DNA from: Aphis gossypii
Lineage: Eukaryota > Arthropoda > Insecta > Hemiptera > Aphididae
Direction: 5' to 3'
Assembly (NCBI RefSeq): GCF_020184175.1
Contig: NC_065530.1
Coordinates: 37,425,260-37,489,259, forward strand
Length of the DNA stretch: 64,000 nt
The translations under genes were made by a program, and so were the position numbers. Under the pieces are notes generated by a model. That model searched no databases. It saw only the letters and a list, made by a program, of their open reading frames with translations, and had not been told where the DNA came from. Shown here piece by piece: positions 24,525-38,500 of this stretch (positions within the stretch are counted from its first letter, which is position 1; every line of letters begins with the position of its first letter).

Positions 24525-27500
24525 ATGTCGTCATTTACCGAAAAGAAAAATTTAATTTTACGGAACCTACAAGAGGTTCTTGGTGAAGATAAACTCGATG
24601 TCATACTAAAAGAAAGAGATTTAAAAATTTATTGGGGTACAGCCACAACTGGACGGCCACACATTGCATATTTTGTTCCAATATCCAAAATAGCAGACTA
24701 CTTAAAAGCTGGCTGTGAGGCATGTATAAGAAAAATAAAATGATTATAGTTTAATAGATTTTTTTATTTTTATTAATTTTAGTAGTATGGCACAAGCCAC
24801 AACAAATTAATGTGGATAACAAGCAGTTAAATATTAAAAATAAATGATGATAATAATAACAATAAAAATTACAAGGTAGATTCAAAGTAGTTAATATTTA
24901 ATATAAATTACTGAAATTCATTATAAGTTTGTAATAAGTTAAATAAGGGCCTGTAGCAAATAACTATTTTATTTTCTCTACCTAACCAACGGAAATCCTA
25001 TTTTAAAAAACACAATCTCATTATTCTTGGGCCCCTCTTTAAAATTGATTTTCAGGGTGCATATCCTCAGGTATAGGATTACTTATGAACTAAATTTTAG
25101 AAATATGAATGGGGTATACTTGGTTAAGGATTGTTTACACACATTCAAACATACAATTTAAAATACTTATAAATATTTTGAAAATCATTTCATGTCTAAA
25201 AATTACTAACATCAAACATGGTAAAATTTTATAAATTTATACAATTAAATATACCTTTTTTGAATTTGGTATAAAAATATTGATTTTGTCAAAAATTGGT
25301 TTTCACGTATATTTAAATTTTCTTCCAAAAGTACTGGAAAATTTTTACTTTTAGCCCCCATAATACCAACTATAGATTTAATTTGCTACAAGTAACCACC
25401 CATAAAATAGGTATTCAAACATTTTGTTGATAAGTGGATCCTCAGAAATATCATCAGCACCATATTATTTTTAGGAAAGCCAGTACTGGACTATACAGTG
25501 TTTGATGATAGCTCTAATTGATGTATCTAATTATTCATATAGGTTACAGTATTATTTGCTGATTTACATGCATATTTGGATAATATGAAAGCGCCATGGG
25601 AGCTACTAGAACTCAGAGTACAGTATTATGAGCATTCAATTAAAGCTATGCTAACTTCAATTGGTGTACCTCTTGATAAATTAAAATTTGTTCGAGGAAC
25701 AGAGTATCAACTTTCAAAGTAATTAGAACTTTTTGTATAATTAATATTTTACTGAACACATTTTTTTTTTTTTTAGAGAGTATACAATGGATGTGTACCG
25801 ATTAAGTTCTTCAATTACAGAACATGATGCTAAGAAAGCTGGGGCTGAAGTTGTAAAACAAGTTGATAATCCTCTATTATCTGGATTGCTATATCCTGGT
25901 TTGTTATAATGATCTTTAGTTAAGCTAAGTATTCATATATGATTAAAAAAGAAATGTTTGTATTATTTATGGGTTCATCACTAATTTTTTTACAATTAAA
26001 GTTATTTATTACGGAATTACAATTTGAAAGTTAAAATACAATATAATTTAGTGGTAATTAATCTTGGTAGTATTACAATATTTTATTAAAGATAGGTTTT
26101 CGTTTTCGTTTTCTTAATTATTTATTAAATCAAAAGAATAGTTAGAGTAATTTTGAATTAAACTAAACTAATAATCATATCTATTTTTTTTTTAAGAACA
26201 TGAAATATAGCATCATGTTAGTATCCGGTTTATCTTGGCTATTGGCAACCGTTAAGATTACTATCTTATAATATAAAGTAGTACCAACTGTGTTGGTAGT
26301 TTATGACGTCAGCAGATGGCCAAAATGAACTGGATGGGTAGTAGAATATTATTTTGTATTTTGTATTTTTACTTTTCCTTCAATATTAGGTGTATATGGT
26401 TGATTTAATATAAAATTATAATTCTTTATTAATATAATTATTCTTTTAAGGATTACAAGCATTGGATGAAGAGTATCTCAAAGTTGATGCTCAGTTTGGT
26501 GGAGTAGACCAGCGTAAGATATTTACAATGTCTGAAAAATATCTTCCACAGTTAGGTTATGCCAAAAGAATACATTTAATGAATCCAATGGGTTAGTTTT
26601 GTTAATCCATGTATAATCACCAGTTTGATGTTTAAGTTTAACTAATTTACATATATATTGTTTTATGTTTAGTTCCTGGGCTAGCTGGAGGCAAAATGTC
26701 TTCTTCTGAAGTGGATAGTAAGATTGATCTTTTAGATTCACCAGCAACAGTAAAGAAAAAATTAAAAAAAGCATTCTGTGAACCTGGGAATATTGTGGAA
26801 AATGGTTTACTAGCATTTGCTAAACATGTCATCTTTGGTTTATTTGAACCTAATGAAAGTATGATTTTTTGTATTTTTAATAACACATACATATAGATAA
26901 AAATGTAATTACTTTTACTTCTAGAATTCAAAGTATCTAGAAATGAAGCCAACGGAGGAGATTTAAATTTCAGCACATATGAAGATCTTGAAATTTGTTT
27001 TTCTGAACAAAAGTTGCATCCAGCTGATTTAAAAGCATCTATTGAATTTTATATCAATAGACTATTAGATCCAATAAGACAAATATTTGATAAACCTGAA
27101 CTACAGAAATTAGTTGCTAATGCATACCCAGCCCCTGTCAAACCAAAAAAAACTGGTAAGTTACAGTGTAAAGTTATAAATAATTTTAAAAAAATGTGTT
27201 AAATATTTTATTTTCCAAATAAAATAGAATTAGTATATTTACTTTGATAAAATTCATAATTTTGGGTTGTTAAGCTAGGTTTAAATTTTAGTATTTTTGA
27301 TTCTGAGCAGATTAATATTTGTATTAGTTTTATAATGATGCAACGAAATTTATAATGATACAACGAATTGTAACTTGCAAATAAATTATAAAATATCCAT
27401 AGAAATAGAAAATGACCTACTGTCTCCTTTCAGAATTTTTCTGTGTGTGCAATTATTTATCATCAAATTCAATTGTAACAAACCCATTGTCTATTTCAGT

Positions 27501-28947
27501 GAAGTACACTCAAATACTATACTCAGTAATTATCCCATTTTTTTTTTTTTTTTTTTTAATAGACTTTAGGGTTCTGACAATTGCACAATTAATTTAATAA
27601 CATGATCACTAAATTCTCGGGGAGGATAGCTAAGTATTGTTTAGATTTCAAAAGATCCCGCGAAAAGAAATCAGGTAGGGTCTAATCGGAGAACGCGGTG
27701 GCCAGGCAATATCTCCATTTCACAAAATCAAATGCTGTAATGAAAAAAACATATTGATTCACAGACCACATGTCTATAATTACTGATAAAGTAAAACTAA
27801 ATATCATGATCTTTAATTTGGCAACAAACAAGTTTATCTTATTTACTTTAAGTGCATAATCACAACACTCTTTAAATCTTCAGAATCCACTGTAGCACTC
27901 CTTATCTACTAATTTTAGTTGGTTGTTACTTTAAAGAGATTATCTATAAAAAATTTGTATGTAAACATGATATTATAATTTTAAATAAACTTTTTTAGTA
28001 TTTACTTATAGTTAATATCTCTAATATTTTTTTTATTATGATGCAATAGATAAAAATAATACTAATCAACAAGAAGAAATTTCCCCAAATCGTTTGGATA
28101 TTCGTGTTGGTAAAATAGTGGAAGTATCTAAACACCCTGAAGCGGACGCATTATATGTTGAAAAGATTGATCTTGGTATGTAAATTATAATTAATTTAAA
28201 GCTAACATTGTGTTTTATCATTTTTTTAAGTCTGTTAATACAGCAATTCCTGTGTTTTAACCTTGAAAAGAGAATATAAATTAATTTCATAAATAACTTG
28301 TGACATTTTTAATTTTAATGGGATCGTTTTCTTCATCAGATCAATTAATATAAAATTACTAAAAAAAAAAAAAAATTGTTTTGTATATTTGTTATTATTT
28401 TTTGCAGGTGAAGAGCAGCCTAGAACAATAGTTAGTGGTCTTGTAAATTATGTACCAATTAATGAAATGCAAGACAGATTAGTAGTTGTATTATGTAATT
28501 TAAAACCTGCAAAAATGAGAGGTATTGAATCAAGTGGAATGGTTCTTTGTGCATCAATGTATGACTAAGTATTTATTTTTAGTTTCTATTTTTAAAACAA
28601 TTTTTGTTAATATTATTATTTATATAATAGTGAAAACAACGGCATTAAGTCTGTTGAGCCTTTAGAGCCAACTGAAGGAAGTAAACCGGGTGATAAAGTT
28701 TTTGTAGAGAGTTATGAACAAGGTGAACCAGATAAAATATTGAATCCCAAAAAGAAAATTTGGGAACAACTTCAGGTAAAATGTTATTCATAAATTCATT
28801 TTTTTTTTTAAATTAATAAAATAAAATTTTTTTTAGGTTGACTTAAAAGTTTCAAATTCATGCGAAGCTCAATGGAAATCTAACAACTTGATGACAAATG
28901 CTGGAAAAATTCTGAGCAAATCATTAAAAAATGTTAATATTGCTTGA
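24525..28947 (+). CDS. YARS1: Tyrosine--tRNA ligase, cytoplasmic
   Basis: Charges tRNA-Tyr with tyrosine in the cytosol. Ten exons: 24525-24719, 25543-25718, 25777-25898, 26451-26591, 26673-26858, 26925-27155, 28050-28175, 28408-28558, 28631-28775 and 28837-28947, giving 527 residues (human 528). The class I Rossmann core has the HIGH-equivalent PHIAY (H46-Y49), then ADLHAYLDNMKAPWELLE, HPLLSGLLYPG-type motif NPLLSGLLYPGLQALDEEY, the specificity loop VDAQFGGVDQRKIF, and the KMSSSE signature near residue 220. The C-terminal third is the EMAP-II/OB-fold domain (RLDIRVGKIVEVSKHPEAD, ARTIVSGLV-like RTIVSGLVNYVP, VLCNLKPAKMRG) found in animal cytoplasmic enzymes. Intron 1 must use a GC donor (GAG|GCATGT) to keep frame. 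It ends 140 bases from the convergent coiled-coil gene. Confidence 0.97.
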
Positions 28948-29087
28948 AGTTTTTAAAATCTAATAACAATAAATAAATAAATAATAAAACAAAAATTACG
29001 CTTAATGTATATTCCTGTATAATGTATATATATATATTTATTCATTTATTTACATTTAAAATTTTTTTTTTCGAGTGCATTAAATAA

Positions 29088-31358
29088 CTAATAACTTGAA
29101 TGAGTCACTATACTCATAAAGTTTGATACATTTGAGCCTTCTTCTTCATCAGAAATGTCACTTAAAACTCTTTCATTATCAACAAAAGTGGAATTGAAAA
29201 GGTTTTTTGATTGATAAGCTTGTGTTTTAATTGTTTCAAATAGCTGATGAAGTTCTGTTTTAGCTAATTTTATGGCCGATGCTTCTCTATTAAATTCAGA
29301 ATATAGTGTATCAAAATCATTGTCTACATATTTTTTATTATCTTCACTGTGTTTGGGAAAATCCTTTATTAGATTGTCTTCCGATTTTAACGATGTCATT
29401 GACACAGATTTAATGTTAGTATTCTCTAATCCAGTTAACACAATTTGCTTCATCTGTCTAGAAAAATAGTATTAGATATTAATATTCACAAATTCGAGGT
29501 ATTTATATAATGAAAATATAAATAAACATTAAAAATTATACATACTATTTTCTATTAATATTATTTTAAAAATCACCAAAGTTAATAATAATTTAAATAA
29601 ATCAACTACTAAAGATTTTACATAAAATCACAATTTATTTTTATTTGTCAATATTTAATTTTATTTGTATTTATTATTTAATATCCATGTTAAAAATGAT
29701 TAAGTCATTTAAATAGGTATTGTAGAATTCATGATTTGAAAATAATGAAAAATATAAAAGACAATTTTCAAGTTTAAGAAATAAAATGAGAAATGCTATC
29801 AGAAACAAAATCAAAGAAAACACAATGAAACAATGAAAAAATCAAGAAATTTAATTACAAGCAGTCTATCATTTATTTACAAGTTTAAAACAAAACACAG
29901 TATGGTTGTTCTATAAAGTATGTTCTAAAGTATATAAAATTTTCAATAATAACCACATTTTTTATTTAAAATATTTATGATGAATGCAATAACATTTAAT
30001 CTAAAACTATTAAACCTAAATTCTTACTTTATATCTGATCTGAGCTTGGAGACTTCCTTATCTTTAAAAGTACTGGTAATAGCCAATTTATTCAAATCTG
30101 ATTTAGTGATTTTGTTAAGTTCATCATTTTCTTTTAGTACTGTTTTGTAAGTTTTATGTTGTTCAGTTGGAATATTTCCATTCACATTCTCTTTTACCTG
30201 CATTATAATATAAATTACAAGGTATAAAAAAATAATTATAAAAAAAATAATTTAATACACAAACTTTGTTTTTAATTGGTAAATTATTCAATCTTTTATT
30301 TAAATCTGTAATGATGATATCCTGATTTCTAATTAATTTATCTGAAGCTATAAGTCTGGATTTAAGTTCTGTGATTGTATCTAAATATTTACGTTCACGA
30401 TTATTCAACATTTCTAACGAATCACATGATTCTTTAAATTTCCTATTTAAATATAACAAATAATTAAAAAAACATAAAAAAAAAATATTTAATTTAATTT
30501 ATTTACTCAAGTAATCTGTCCCTTTCAGATGTCACAGACTGCAGTTTTTCTTTAGATTTAGTGTTATCTTTTGTCAGCTGACTATAATTATTTTCAAGTT
30601 CTGATATTTTCCCTAGCAGTACAGACAAATGTTTCTAAAATATAAATTATAGTGGAAACGAATTATTATTTATTAATCCTCTATAACTAAAATATAATAA
30701 ATAATAATTTACACTTTCTTGAGAATTATTATCATTTTTTGGATTGTTACAATGATCATTATCTTTTGTTGGGATCATTAAGTTATAACTACTAGCTGGA
30801 ATATTATTTAATTTATAACTAGGTGAATTTTCAGCACATTCTTCAACAATTCTTTCCACAACCACTTGCATTTCATTAACAATTTTTCCAATATCTCCAT
30901 CTAATAAACATTCAATAAATTAACAATAACTTTAATACAAGTATATTAAAAAGAAAATTAATTGTTTGCTAACTTTGAACACCTGGGAATTCCATAATTT
31001 CCTTTAGTAAAAATTGTAATGTTCTGATTGGATTGAATACAGAAAGTGAAGAATAACTTTTGCATTCTTTATCAATAGGTGAATCATTACATTGTACACT
31101 CTTGGTCATTGCTAGAAATGAAAACTAATTAAATATTATTTTTATAAAAATACTAATGTTCATACTTTTAGTATTCATTTCAGGAATAGAGGAACATTGT
31201 TTAGCTTTATTTTTGGTAGTTATTGCTGTATTAGTACCGACTGATTTTTTATTTAATAGGTTACCCCAGGTGTTCTGTTTTTCCGGTAGAGACGTTTTAT
31301 ATTTTGGTTTTGATAAAGAAATCATAGCATTTTTCTGTCGACATAACTTTGATTCCAT
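29088..31358 (-). CDS. Unidentified coiled-coil protein, 454 residues
   Basis: I do not recognise this gene. Seven exons (31166-31358, 30974-31111, 30713-30900, 30507-30634, 30265-30442, 30028-30197, 29088-29457) join in one frame with GT-AG junctions, giving 454 residues. The N-terminal 65 residues are basic and Ser/Thr-rich. A segment near residues 87-108 (SVFNPIRTLQFLLKEIMEF) looks like a short conserved helix. From about residue 175 to 340 the sequence is heptad-like and highly charged (KISELENNYSQLTKDN, RKYLDTITELKSRLIASDKL, VSKLRSDIKQMKQ), predicting coiled coil. The C-terminus is acidic (DISDEEEGS). There is no signal peptide or membrane segment. A centrosomal or CCDC14-like protein is one possibility, by style only. 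It overlaps nothing and is convergent with YARS. Confidence 0.75.
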
Positions 31359-34300
31359 AATGAATTGACCCTGAAAAAAACATTTTATTAATTAAGAATA
31401 TAGTAGTTTATTAATTACTAAAGAATGTTTCCTTATTAAATTTCTATAAAACATAAGAAAATTCTAGTAAGGTTATGGTAAAATGTAAGTTTTTTTAAAT
31501 AGTTCATTAATTTTGAAATATAAGCTTAGGATTGTGAATTTTATAATATGTAATATTAACTTATATGCTGATAAATATGTCTTACTAACGTATAACTTAC
31601 AAATATTTAGATTTTTCTGTTCCAGTTCTAGATAGTTAGCTTAAATATTAGGATGAATTTGGCTATAATTTATTAAACTTAAAGGTAAGAACATTCATTA
31701 TCTATATTTTCTCTTTTTTACAGTACCTATTTCAAATTTTTAAGTTTTAACGAGATATGACTGATATGATCACAATTAAATTATAATAAATAACATACAC
31801 TTTAATACATAATTCTGTTTAATAACCAAAATATAGTATAATAGGTATAAAGAGTTAAATTTATAAGAATAAAGGATAATATATTTTTATTTCTTATTGA
31901 AAATTTATTACAGTAGCACAAATTAAATGACTTCATTATACTTAGGTATTTAAAAAAGATAATACACTTACTTTTAAGCACGATATTATAGATATTATAA
32001 ATTAAATAATCAAAAAATAAGATTTTGAAATAATATACTTTTAGTATCCACAAATTATTATTTAAACACAGCAAAAAATGAAAATAACCACGAGTTAAGA
32101 ATTTTGGCAAACTTATTTTAATTTTTGATTACATTGCTTGAAAGAATTGATTTAATTTATATTTATATATTATAATACAATATGTACCTACTCGGTAAAA
32201 AGGTTAAACCTGTAGAGTATTATAGAAAAAAAAAACCATTTAAAAAAACCGTCGTCCGACGTTCATTATCAAGGTTTGTTGTTGTTAGAAGTTTAGAACA
32301 AATGTCTCTTGGAAAAAAGATAACATTTAGGTGGTGACTTATCACATAGATCCCCGTCAAACTAGATCCCCGGTGGTAACCAGATTCCCCATCCCCATGA
32401 GTCAATTTGTTCCTCCGTCAGCCAAATCCCCAAATATAGTATTTAATATTTATATTTTTAATATGTGTAACCGAAAGCTCTCATTTTTTGGTTGAAAATT
32501 AGAATTATTGAGTGGTGATTCCCAAATGGCCATTCGCTAGCTGCGCTGCGCTCAGAAACGGATCCAAGAAAGATGAAGGTGGTGCATTCCTCTTCATGAT
32601 ATAAAAAATAAGGTACCTATAACTTAAATACAACTTATCTATATTTATCTAGGTATATTGTTTTTTATTATAGCGCCTTCCCCACGTAGGAAAATTTTTG
32701 GATCCGCCCCTGGCTGCTCTTGAGCAAAAAAATTGAAAATATCCCTCGACTTGTGTAAAATCATTTTGGGTAGATACCTAGTGGTTAGGGGTATATATAG
32801 TTGACCAAGGCGAATGTAAACACAAAAAGAGTAATTTTGAATTTTGATCCCCAACGACCCCAACTAGAATGTCAACTTCCTAGTTTCCAATGGTTTTTTA
32901 AATTCCCTATCAATTAGATCTCGCTGTGTTATTTATATCATAAAAATCTATTTGGTTGGGAAAAAATCTGAGAAGAAATTGTTCAATACAATATGTTAAT
33001 TATTAAACAAATATGTTTAAAGTCATATTTTAAAATAATATATTTTAATCGATCTTACTGTGAGACAGCCAGACAGGTTTATGTACACAATGATATCTCA
33101 ATTACAGTTAGGTACGGAAAAGAAGTATGGAGTAGTAATAATAATTTATGTTTTAATTTAGGTAATAAATAATAATTTAATATACGAGTAATTTTAAAAT
33201 AATAGTTGATTGAATACTTTGATTAATATATGATTAATAACTTCGTATGTATAAGTAGGTACCAAATGAATATTTTTTTTAGTTATTTTTTGTTCGAACT
33301 TTTTTCCGTTTTTCTGGACTTTTTCCTTTGGCTTTTTTTTCCTCGGACTTTTTACCATTTATTACCTATTTGGACGGAATCTAGGGAGCCGTTCGGCGTT
33401 TACATATTTACTTTTAGATAATAGAAACAAAGATAATGGGGAACAAAAGCCAAAAGGCAATGATTCTTATTCCTTTCTGGTAAATCTAACCAGGTCCTAA
33501 CCTCTATCTAACAATATACATCTTATAGGTATATTTGTTATATATATCTTAATAGCTGTGCCTCATCATGAAGTATAATAAGTATTTTAAAGAATATTTC
33601 TCAATATTCATCTTCGTAGTTCATTGATTTGAGGCCTTCAGGAGCATCTATCTTCCTATCTGCTATCTGTGCATGTCATACACGAATATACGATTTAAAA
33701 ATGTATGTTAATAAATTGAATACAATAAGGCATAATATAAAGTGTTGATTATTTTTTGACTAATATGAAGCTAAAATTTGAATTAATTTGTACGTGTAAT
33801 TTATTTATTTTTTTTTATGTAAAATGTAATACCATGTAATATGTATAAAAGTTTCATTTTGATTTTCAACAACCGCCCACATTAAAATGTACAATATTCT
33901 GTTTTATTTGATTTCATTAAATTAGACTTTTCTTGGGAATTTTATTGCTAGAGAAACTATTTTTGGAGATTTTATTTCTGAATTTCTGATATTCGTATAC
34001 TTATTACATACCTAATCAATAAATATAGATAATTATATGGGTAATTGAAGAAATCTGTATTCTTTACTTAACTTTATTAAATGAGTAAATAAATAACACA
34101 AAGTTTGAAACTTATGAAATAGGTAGGTACAAATTTATAAAAAAATAGTTTAGTTGATACACACGTTGTTCAATTTCATTACAAAAAAAAAATGTATTAA
34201 CTATAATGACATTTTTAAGTTACCCATTTAAATTTTTGTGCATCTACTTGTCTCATAAACTAATTTAATTTTTTTTTTTAACGATGGGCAAATGGATAAA

Positions 34301-34818
34301 CCACTATTGAGTCTGCTGTACGGTAGATACCTAGATATTGATGAGTTAGGTACTATACTGGTTGTAGACAGTAGTGGTTGTATTAAATTTGAGTTCAATC
34401 ATATTGATAACAAATATCAAATAGCTATAATATATGCCCTTATAGTTATTATTGAAGAATGTAGATACACTATAGATATACTAAAGATATAGGTACTATA
34501 AATTATTTTGAGCATTGATGGTCCGTCAGTCTATTTCATAAGTAGATACATATGATCTACCTAGGTATATTTCATGATATGGTTTTTTGATATTGCTATT
34601 AAACTAGGTAATATATTTTACCATTAGTATTATGATAGGTTTAGGTTGATTTAATTTTCACCGAAAAAAATTGCATTTATTTTATTATTAATATTTAATT
34701 ATTATAACAGTATACATATTTCATACACTATTAATAATATTATTAATATTATATATATTATATTATTATTATTAGCTTTTGAGTCAATACCTACCATCTT
34801 ATCGTAAAACAATGTGAA
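31359..34818. other. Gene-free stretch with repeat patches
   Basis: No exons found. The first few hundred bases probably include the promoter of the coiled-coil gene. A patch at about 32340-32440 is rich in GATCCCC/ATTCCCC words. Another near 32680-32715 resembles ends of dispersed repeats (CGCCTTCCCCACG, GGATCCGCCCCTG). At 33300-33360 degraded TTTTTTCC/GGACTTTTT words recur. Confidence 0.4.
32345..32436. repeat. GATCCCC-rich repeat patch
   Basis: Words of the form (A/T)GATCCCC(G/A), AGATTCCCC and AAATCCCC recur every 15-25 bases, for example TAGATCCCCGTCAAACTAGA. The spacing and the word CCCCGTCAAA resemble the terminal repeats of the Mutator-like element at 38325. A partner inverted copy was not found, so this may be a solo terminal fragment. 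Confidence 0.4.
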
Positions 34819-34980
34819 TAGGTCCGGCTCAAGGGGTAGGCGACATGACATAGGCCCACGCCTAGGGCGGCATTTAACATTTTTATATTATAGATAAAAA
34901 AAATATTTAATATTATAGTATGTAAGGGGCGGCAAAACTCAAGTTTGCCTAGGTGTGTTTAAATACTTGAGCAGGTCCTG
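34819..34980. mobile_element. hAT-type MITE, 162 bp
   Basis: The ends TAGGTCCGGCTCAAG and CTTGAGCAGGTCCTG are inverted repeats (first base probably mutated from C). A perfect 8-bp duplication AATGTGAA lies at 34811-34818 and 34981-34988. It is non-coding. Confidence 0.8.
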
Positions 34981-34988
34981 AATGTGAA

Positions 34989-35549
34989 TTACCTAGTTCA
35001 ATCATGCCGTTCATGGTTTAAGTAATAGCTTCAAATTAATCTGTAGATAATATGTATTTTGAAAATTTCATTGCGTTTATCTAAAGTAAATTCATAATAT
35101 ACATAAAGTTTAATATGATATTTTTATAATATATTTTCCCTGAATTTTAAATATCTAGTGAATAATAATGTAAAATTAGATAGGTAGGTACTAGGTACGT
35201 TTACAATAAATCTTTGAAATTTATTTCTCATTCCGTATTAAAAACGATTTAAAACCACTTATATTAAAATATTATATGAACTGTACAAATTTTGTACTAT
35301 GATATATTGACCTCCGTTACTACCTATTCAAGATCCAAGTCCAATTCAAATGTGTAATAGTCGGAAGTTCTTCAATATTTACGTTCATTTAATGTTGATT
35401 AATGGTTATTACTCATTAACTATAGAACAATTTTAACTTTTAAATGATTCATATAATATTTTTACTATACAAATATTAGTTGTTGAACGTCTCTGTAAAT
35501 TGAATTAAATAATTTTATTATACTTTTTTTATGTATACAAAATACAATA
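34989..35549. other. Upstream region of the PRELID2-like gene
   Basis: AT-rich sequence before the start codon at 35550. It should contain the promoter and 5' untranslated sequence, but I see no distinctive element. Confidence 0.35.
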
Positions 35550-38500
35550 ATGGTTTTAACAGTTTCATTAGTGCACATATTCCAGCAGCCATTTCAAACA
35601 ATTAAAACATTCTACAGTCAAATCAGACAAAAAGACGATGTTGTTAAAATTTCAGAATTAATTGATGCGCACATCGGTAATACGTAAGGCAGAGAAGTTA
35701 TAGGAATTAGGATTTATAATTTTTTTTTAACTAATTGACAAAATCAAGATAACAATTTATTACAAGAATTAATTTTTCTAGTTACCTGACTTTGAACAAT
35801 TTTGATCATTTTTTGTTTTTTTGATAATATTTTTACATGTTGTTGAGTATTTTTTTATAGGAATTGTCTGATACCTGCAGGTGGTCAGTCGTTAAAAAGT
35901 TGAATTGTTTTTTAAATGCATAATAAATACTTAGGTACATTTATAATTTATATAATGGTTATAATATTAATTAACAATTAACATATTTAGCTATTATTAC
36001 GAAATAAATGTTTACCTATTCGATATTATTCGACGTGACTCCTACCTATAGGACCTTCTAATCAGTAACTGTATTGCACAATTGGCGATTATAGTTTTAT
36101 TTTTGTTTTTATTCAACACAGTTATCGGGAAACATACAGTGAGATTAATCATACAAACTCCCACCAATTTTTTCTTTTATATTCTATTCAAATTCTGATT
36201 TTTGAAATTTTTAAGCATGCTATAGGTGTAATTTAAGAAAAAAGTACTAAATAAAAAAATTAACTCATTTATCAATAAAAATTAATTATAAATATTTTTC
36301 TTTAAATTCTATTATTTATTTTATAGCAGGTAATAATATAATAATTATAATTGTGTTATAATCTATATGTATTAAAGAATTTTTCGGAGTTCAAAAGTAA
36401 TTAATTGTATTACCTATAAATGAAAAAACACTATAGGTTATAAATATAATGATAGAATACAAATTAGTGCCCTAAAACAAACCTTCAAAAGATAGGTACT
36501 AAAATTTAAAATTTTGACTTTTTATTTAAAAAAATGTTAGTAAGTATTTGAAAAAACGATTAGATATTAGTATTTATTTATTTTATACTTAAAGTATCAT
36601 ATTTATTCATACAATTTAAGAGTAAAATATAGACTCAATTTATATTATATTGTCTATAAAATATAATGCTATTTTTAATTAATAGATTATAAATTACAAA
36701 AGTACAATTACCTACCTACAATTATAGGTATTTTTCTTAGGTATAGATAAATTAATGTATGAAATAATTTTTGCCTCTGGTTTTTTAGTATTTGATTTTG
36801 AATTTTATTTTACTGCGGTTTTGCGTGCCTCCTGAAAAATGAACACTTTTTTCTTATAAATATTTATTTTGTTAATTCTTACAACTTCTCTACCTTAGAC
36901 CTTAGTATAATAACATTTGTAATATTAGATTAATTACAAGAATAAGATCATATTATTATGACCTATTCAATATAAATTTCTTTTATATGACCACTATGCA
37001 AAGTTGAAATTGGTTTTTTTTAGATGAACATGGATTTGAATATACTAAACATAGGCTGGTATGTCATAATATTATTCCTCAAGTATTAAGGCGCGATCAA
37101 ATACTACATATTCCAGAAATAATTATTGAAGAAGAATGTTGGTATGACGAAAAAGGTCAAAAGTTTTGGGCAAGAACAAGAAATTTGAGTTGGTCAGAAA
37201 TAGCCACATTATCAAATATTATAACATTATCGATCACACCAAACCCAACATGGTAAATAATTTACACAAATCCTATGAAGTATAAACTATATTTCGCATA
37301 TTTTTTATGATCTACACTATCTATAATTATATAATATAGTATATAGTATTATAATATCCAGTAGCGTAGCCAGGAATTACCCGAGGGGGGATTTTTTTTT
37401 TACTCACCTCAAAAATATATTGTTCAGGAGCGGTAAATGTACTGAGTTGTACGCTAATTGAATAATACATTTTATACATAACTGTAACAGTTACAAAACT
37501 ATAAATTTATATACATTATAATGACAATTTTTTTTAAGCCAGGGGGGGGTTGAACACCCAAAACCCCCCCTGGCTACGCCACTGATAGTATCTACAACGT
37601 CTTCGGAGAAGGATTCACTAAAAGTTAAAATTAAAATTTATACTAGATTTAATTTTTTGTATCTTGATCGTGTTTTATACATTTGATGCATTATTTATAG
37701 AAAATAACTATATTATTATTATTTTATTTAATATGGCATGTGCGAATCACTTATTCGAATCATTGTGTAGGACGTAGGTTATTCTTGCAGTTTCGATAGT
37801 ATTTCAATTATCAAAAGCAAAATGAGTATAATGAGTATATTATAAGGATAATAATATAATATTATTTGTTTTCTATGCTACCTTCTGCTATATTATTATA
37901 AGATTGAAATATTGAGTAGATTTGATGTGGATTGCTCATCATACAATGAGTATATGGCCGTGATTTATTGTTATTTTACCTATTTATCTACTTATATTGT
38001 AACCTGACCGGCAAGCGGCAGACTAACTGCTATTTTTTGTTCTATATACAATCATTGTTCTATTCTGTGATACCATCTAGATACCTTAGGTACCTATACC
38101 TTAATTAATAGTTACTGATTATAAACGAATTTGTGATGTAAACATAGAAATATATATACTAGATAGTATATATATCTATAGATGTAAATTGGTACGCTGT
38201 ACTTCTATTATGATAATTATTAATTTTTAAACGTATATGTAAAATGTTGTGCTTTAAAAAAAGGCTACACATGAATTGCGTTACAAAATAAAAAAAATTT
38301 ACATGGGTACTGGGTAGTAGGTACGGTAAACGGACGTTTCGCCCCCGTCAAAAAAACCAATCCACGGACGTTTTGTCCCCAGTAATTTTTTATATAGGAC
38401 GTTTCGTCCCGGAGAGTTATAACTTATAAGACATAGGACTTTAGTCCCCGGCATATTTTGATTAAAGGACATTCGGTTCTCAGGTTTCTTAAATCGTTAT

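Noticed and set aside
32645..32863. Minus-strand frame containing DPKIFLRGEGA
   Set aside because: This phrase arises from a GC-richer transposon terminus (GGATCCGCCCCTG...) and not from a gene.
34292..34492. Plus-strand 66-codon frame
   Set aside because: Composition is somewhat protein-like, but there is no homologue, promoter or splicing support.
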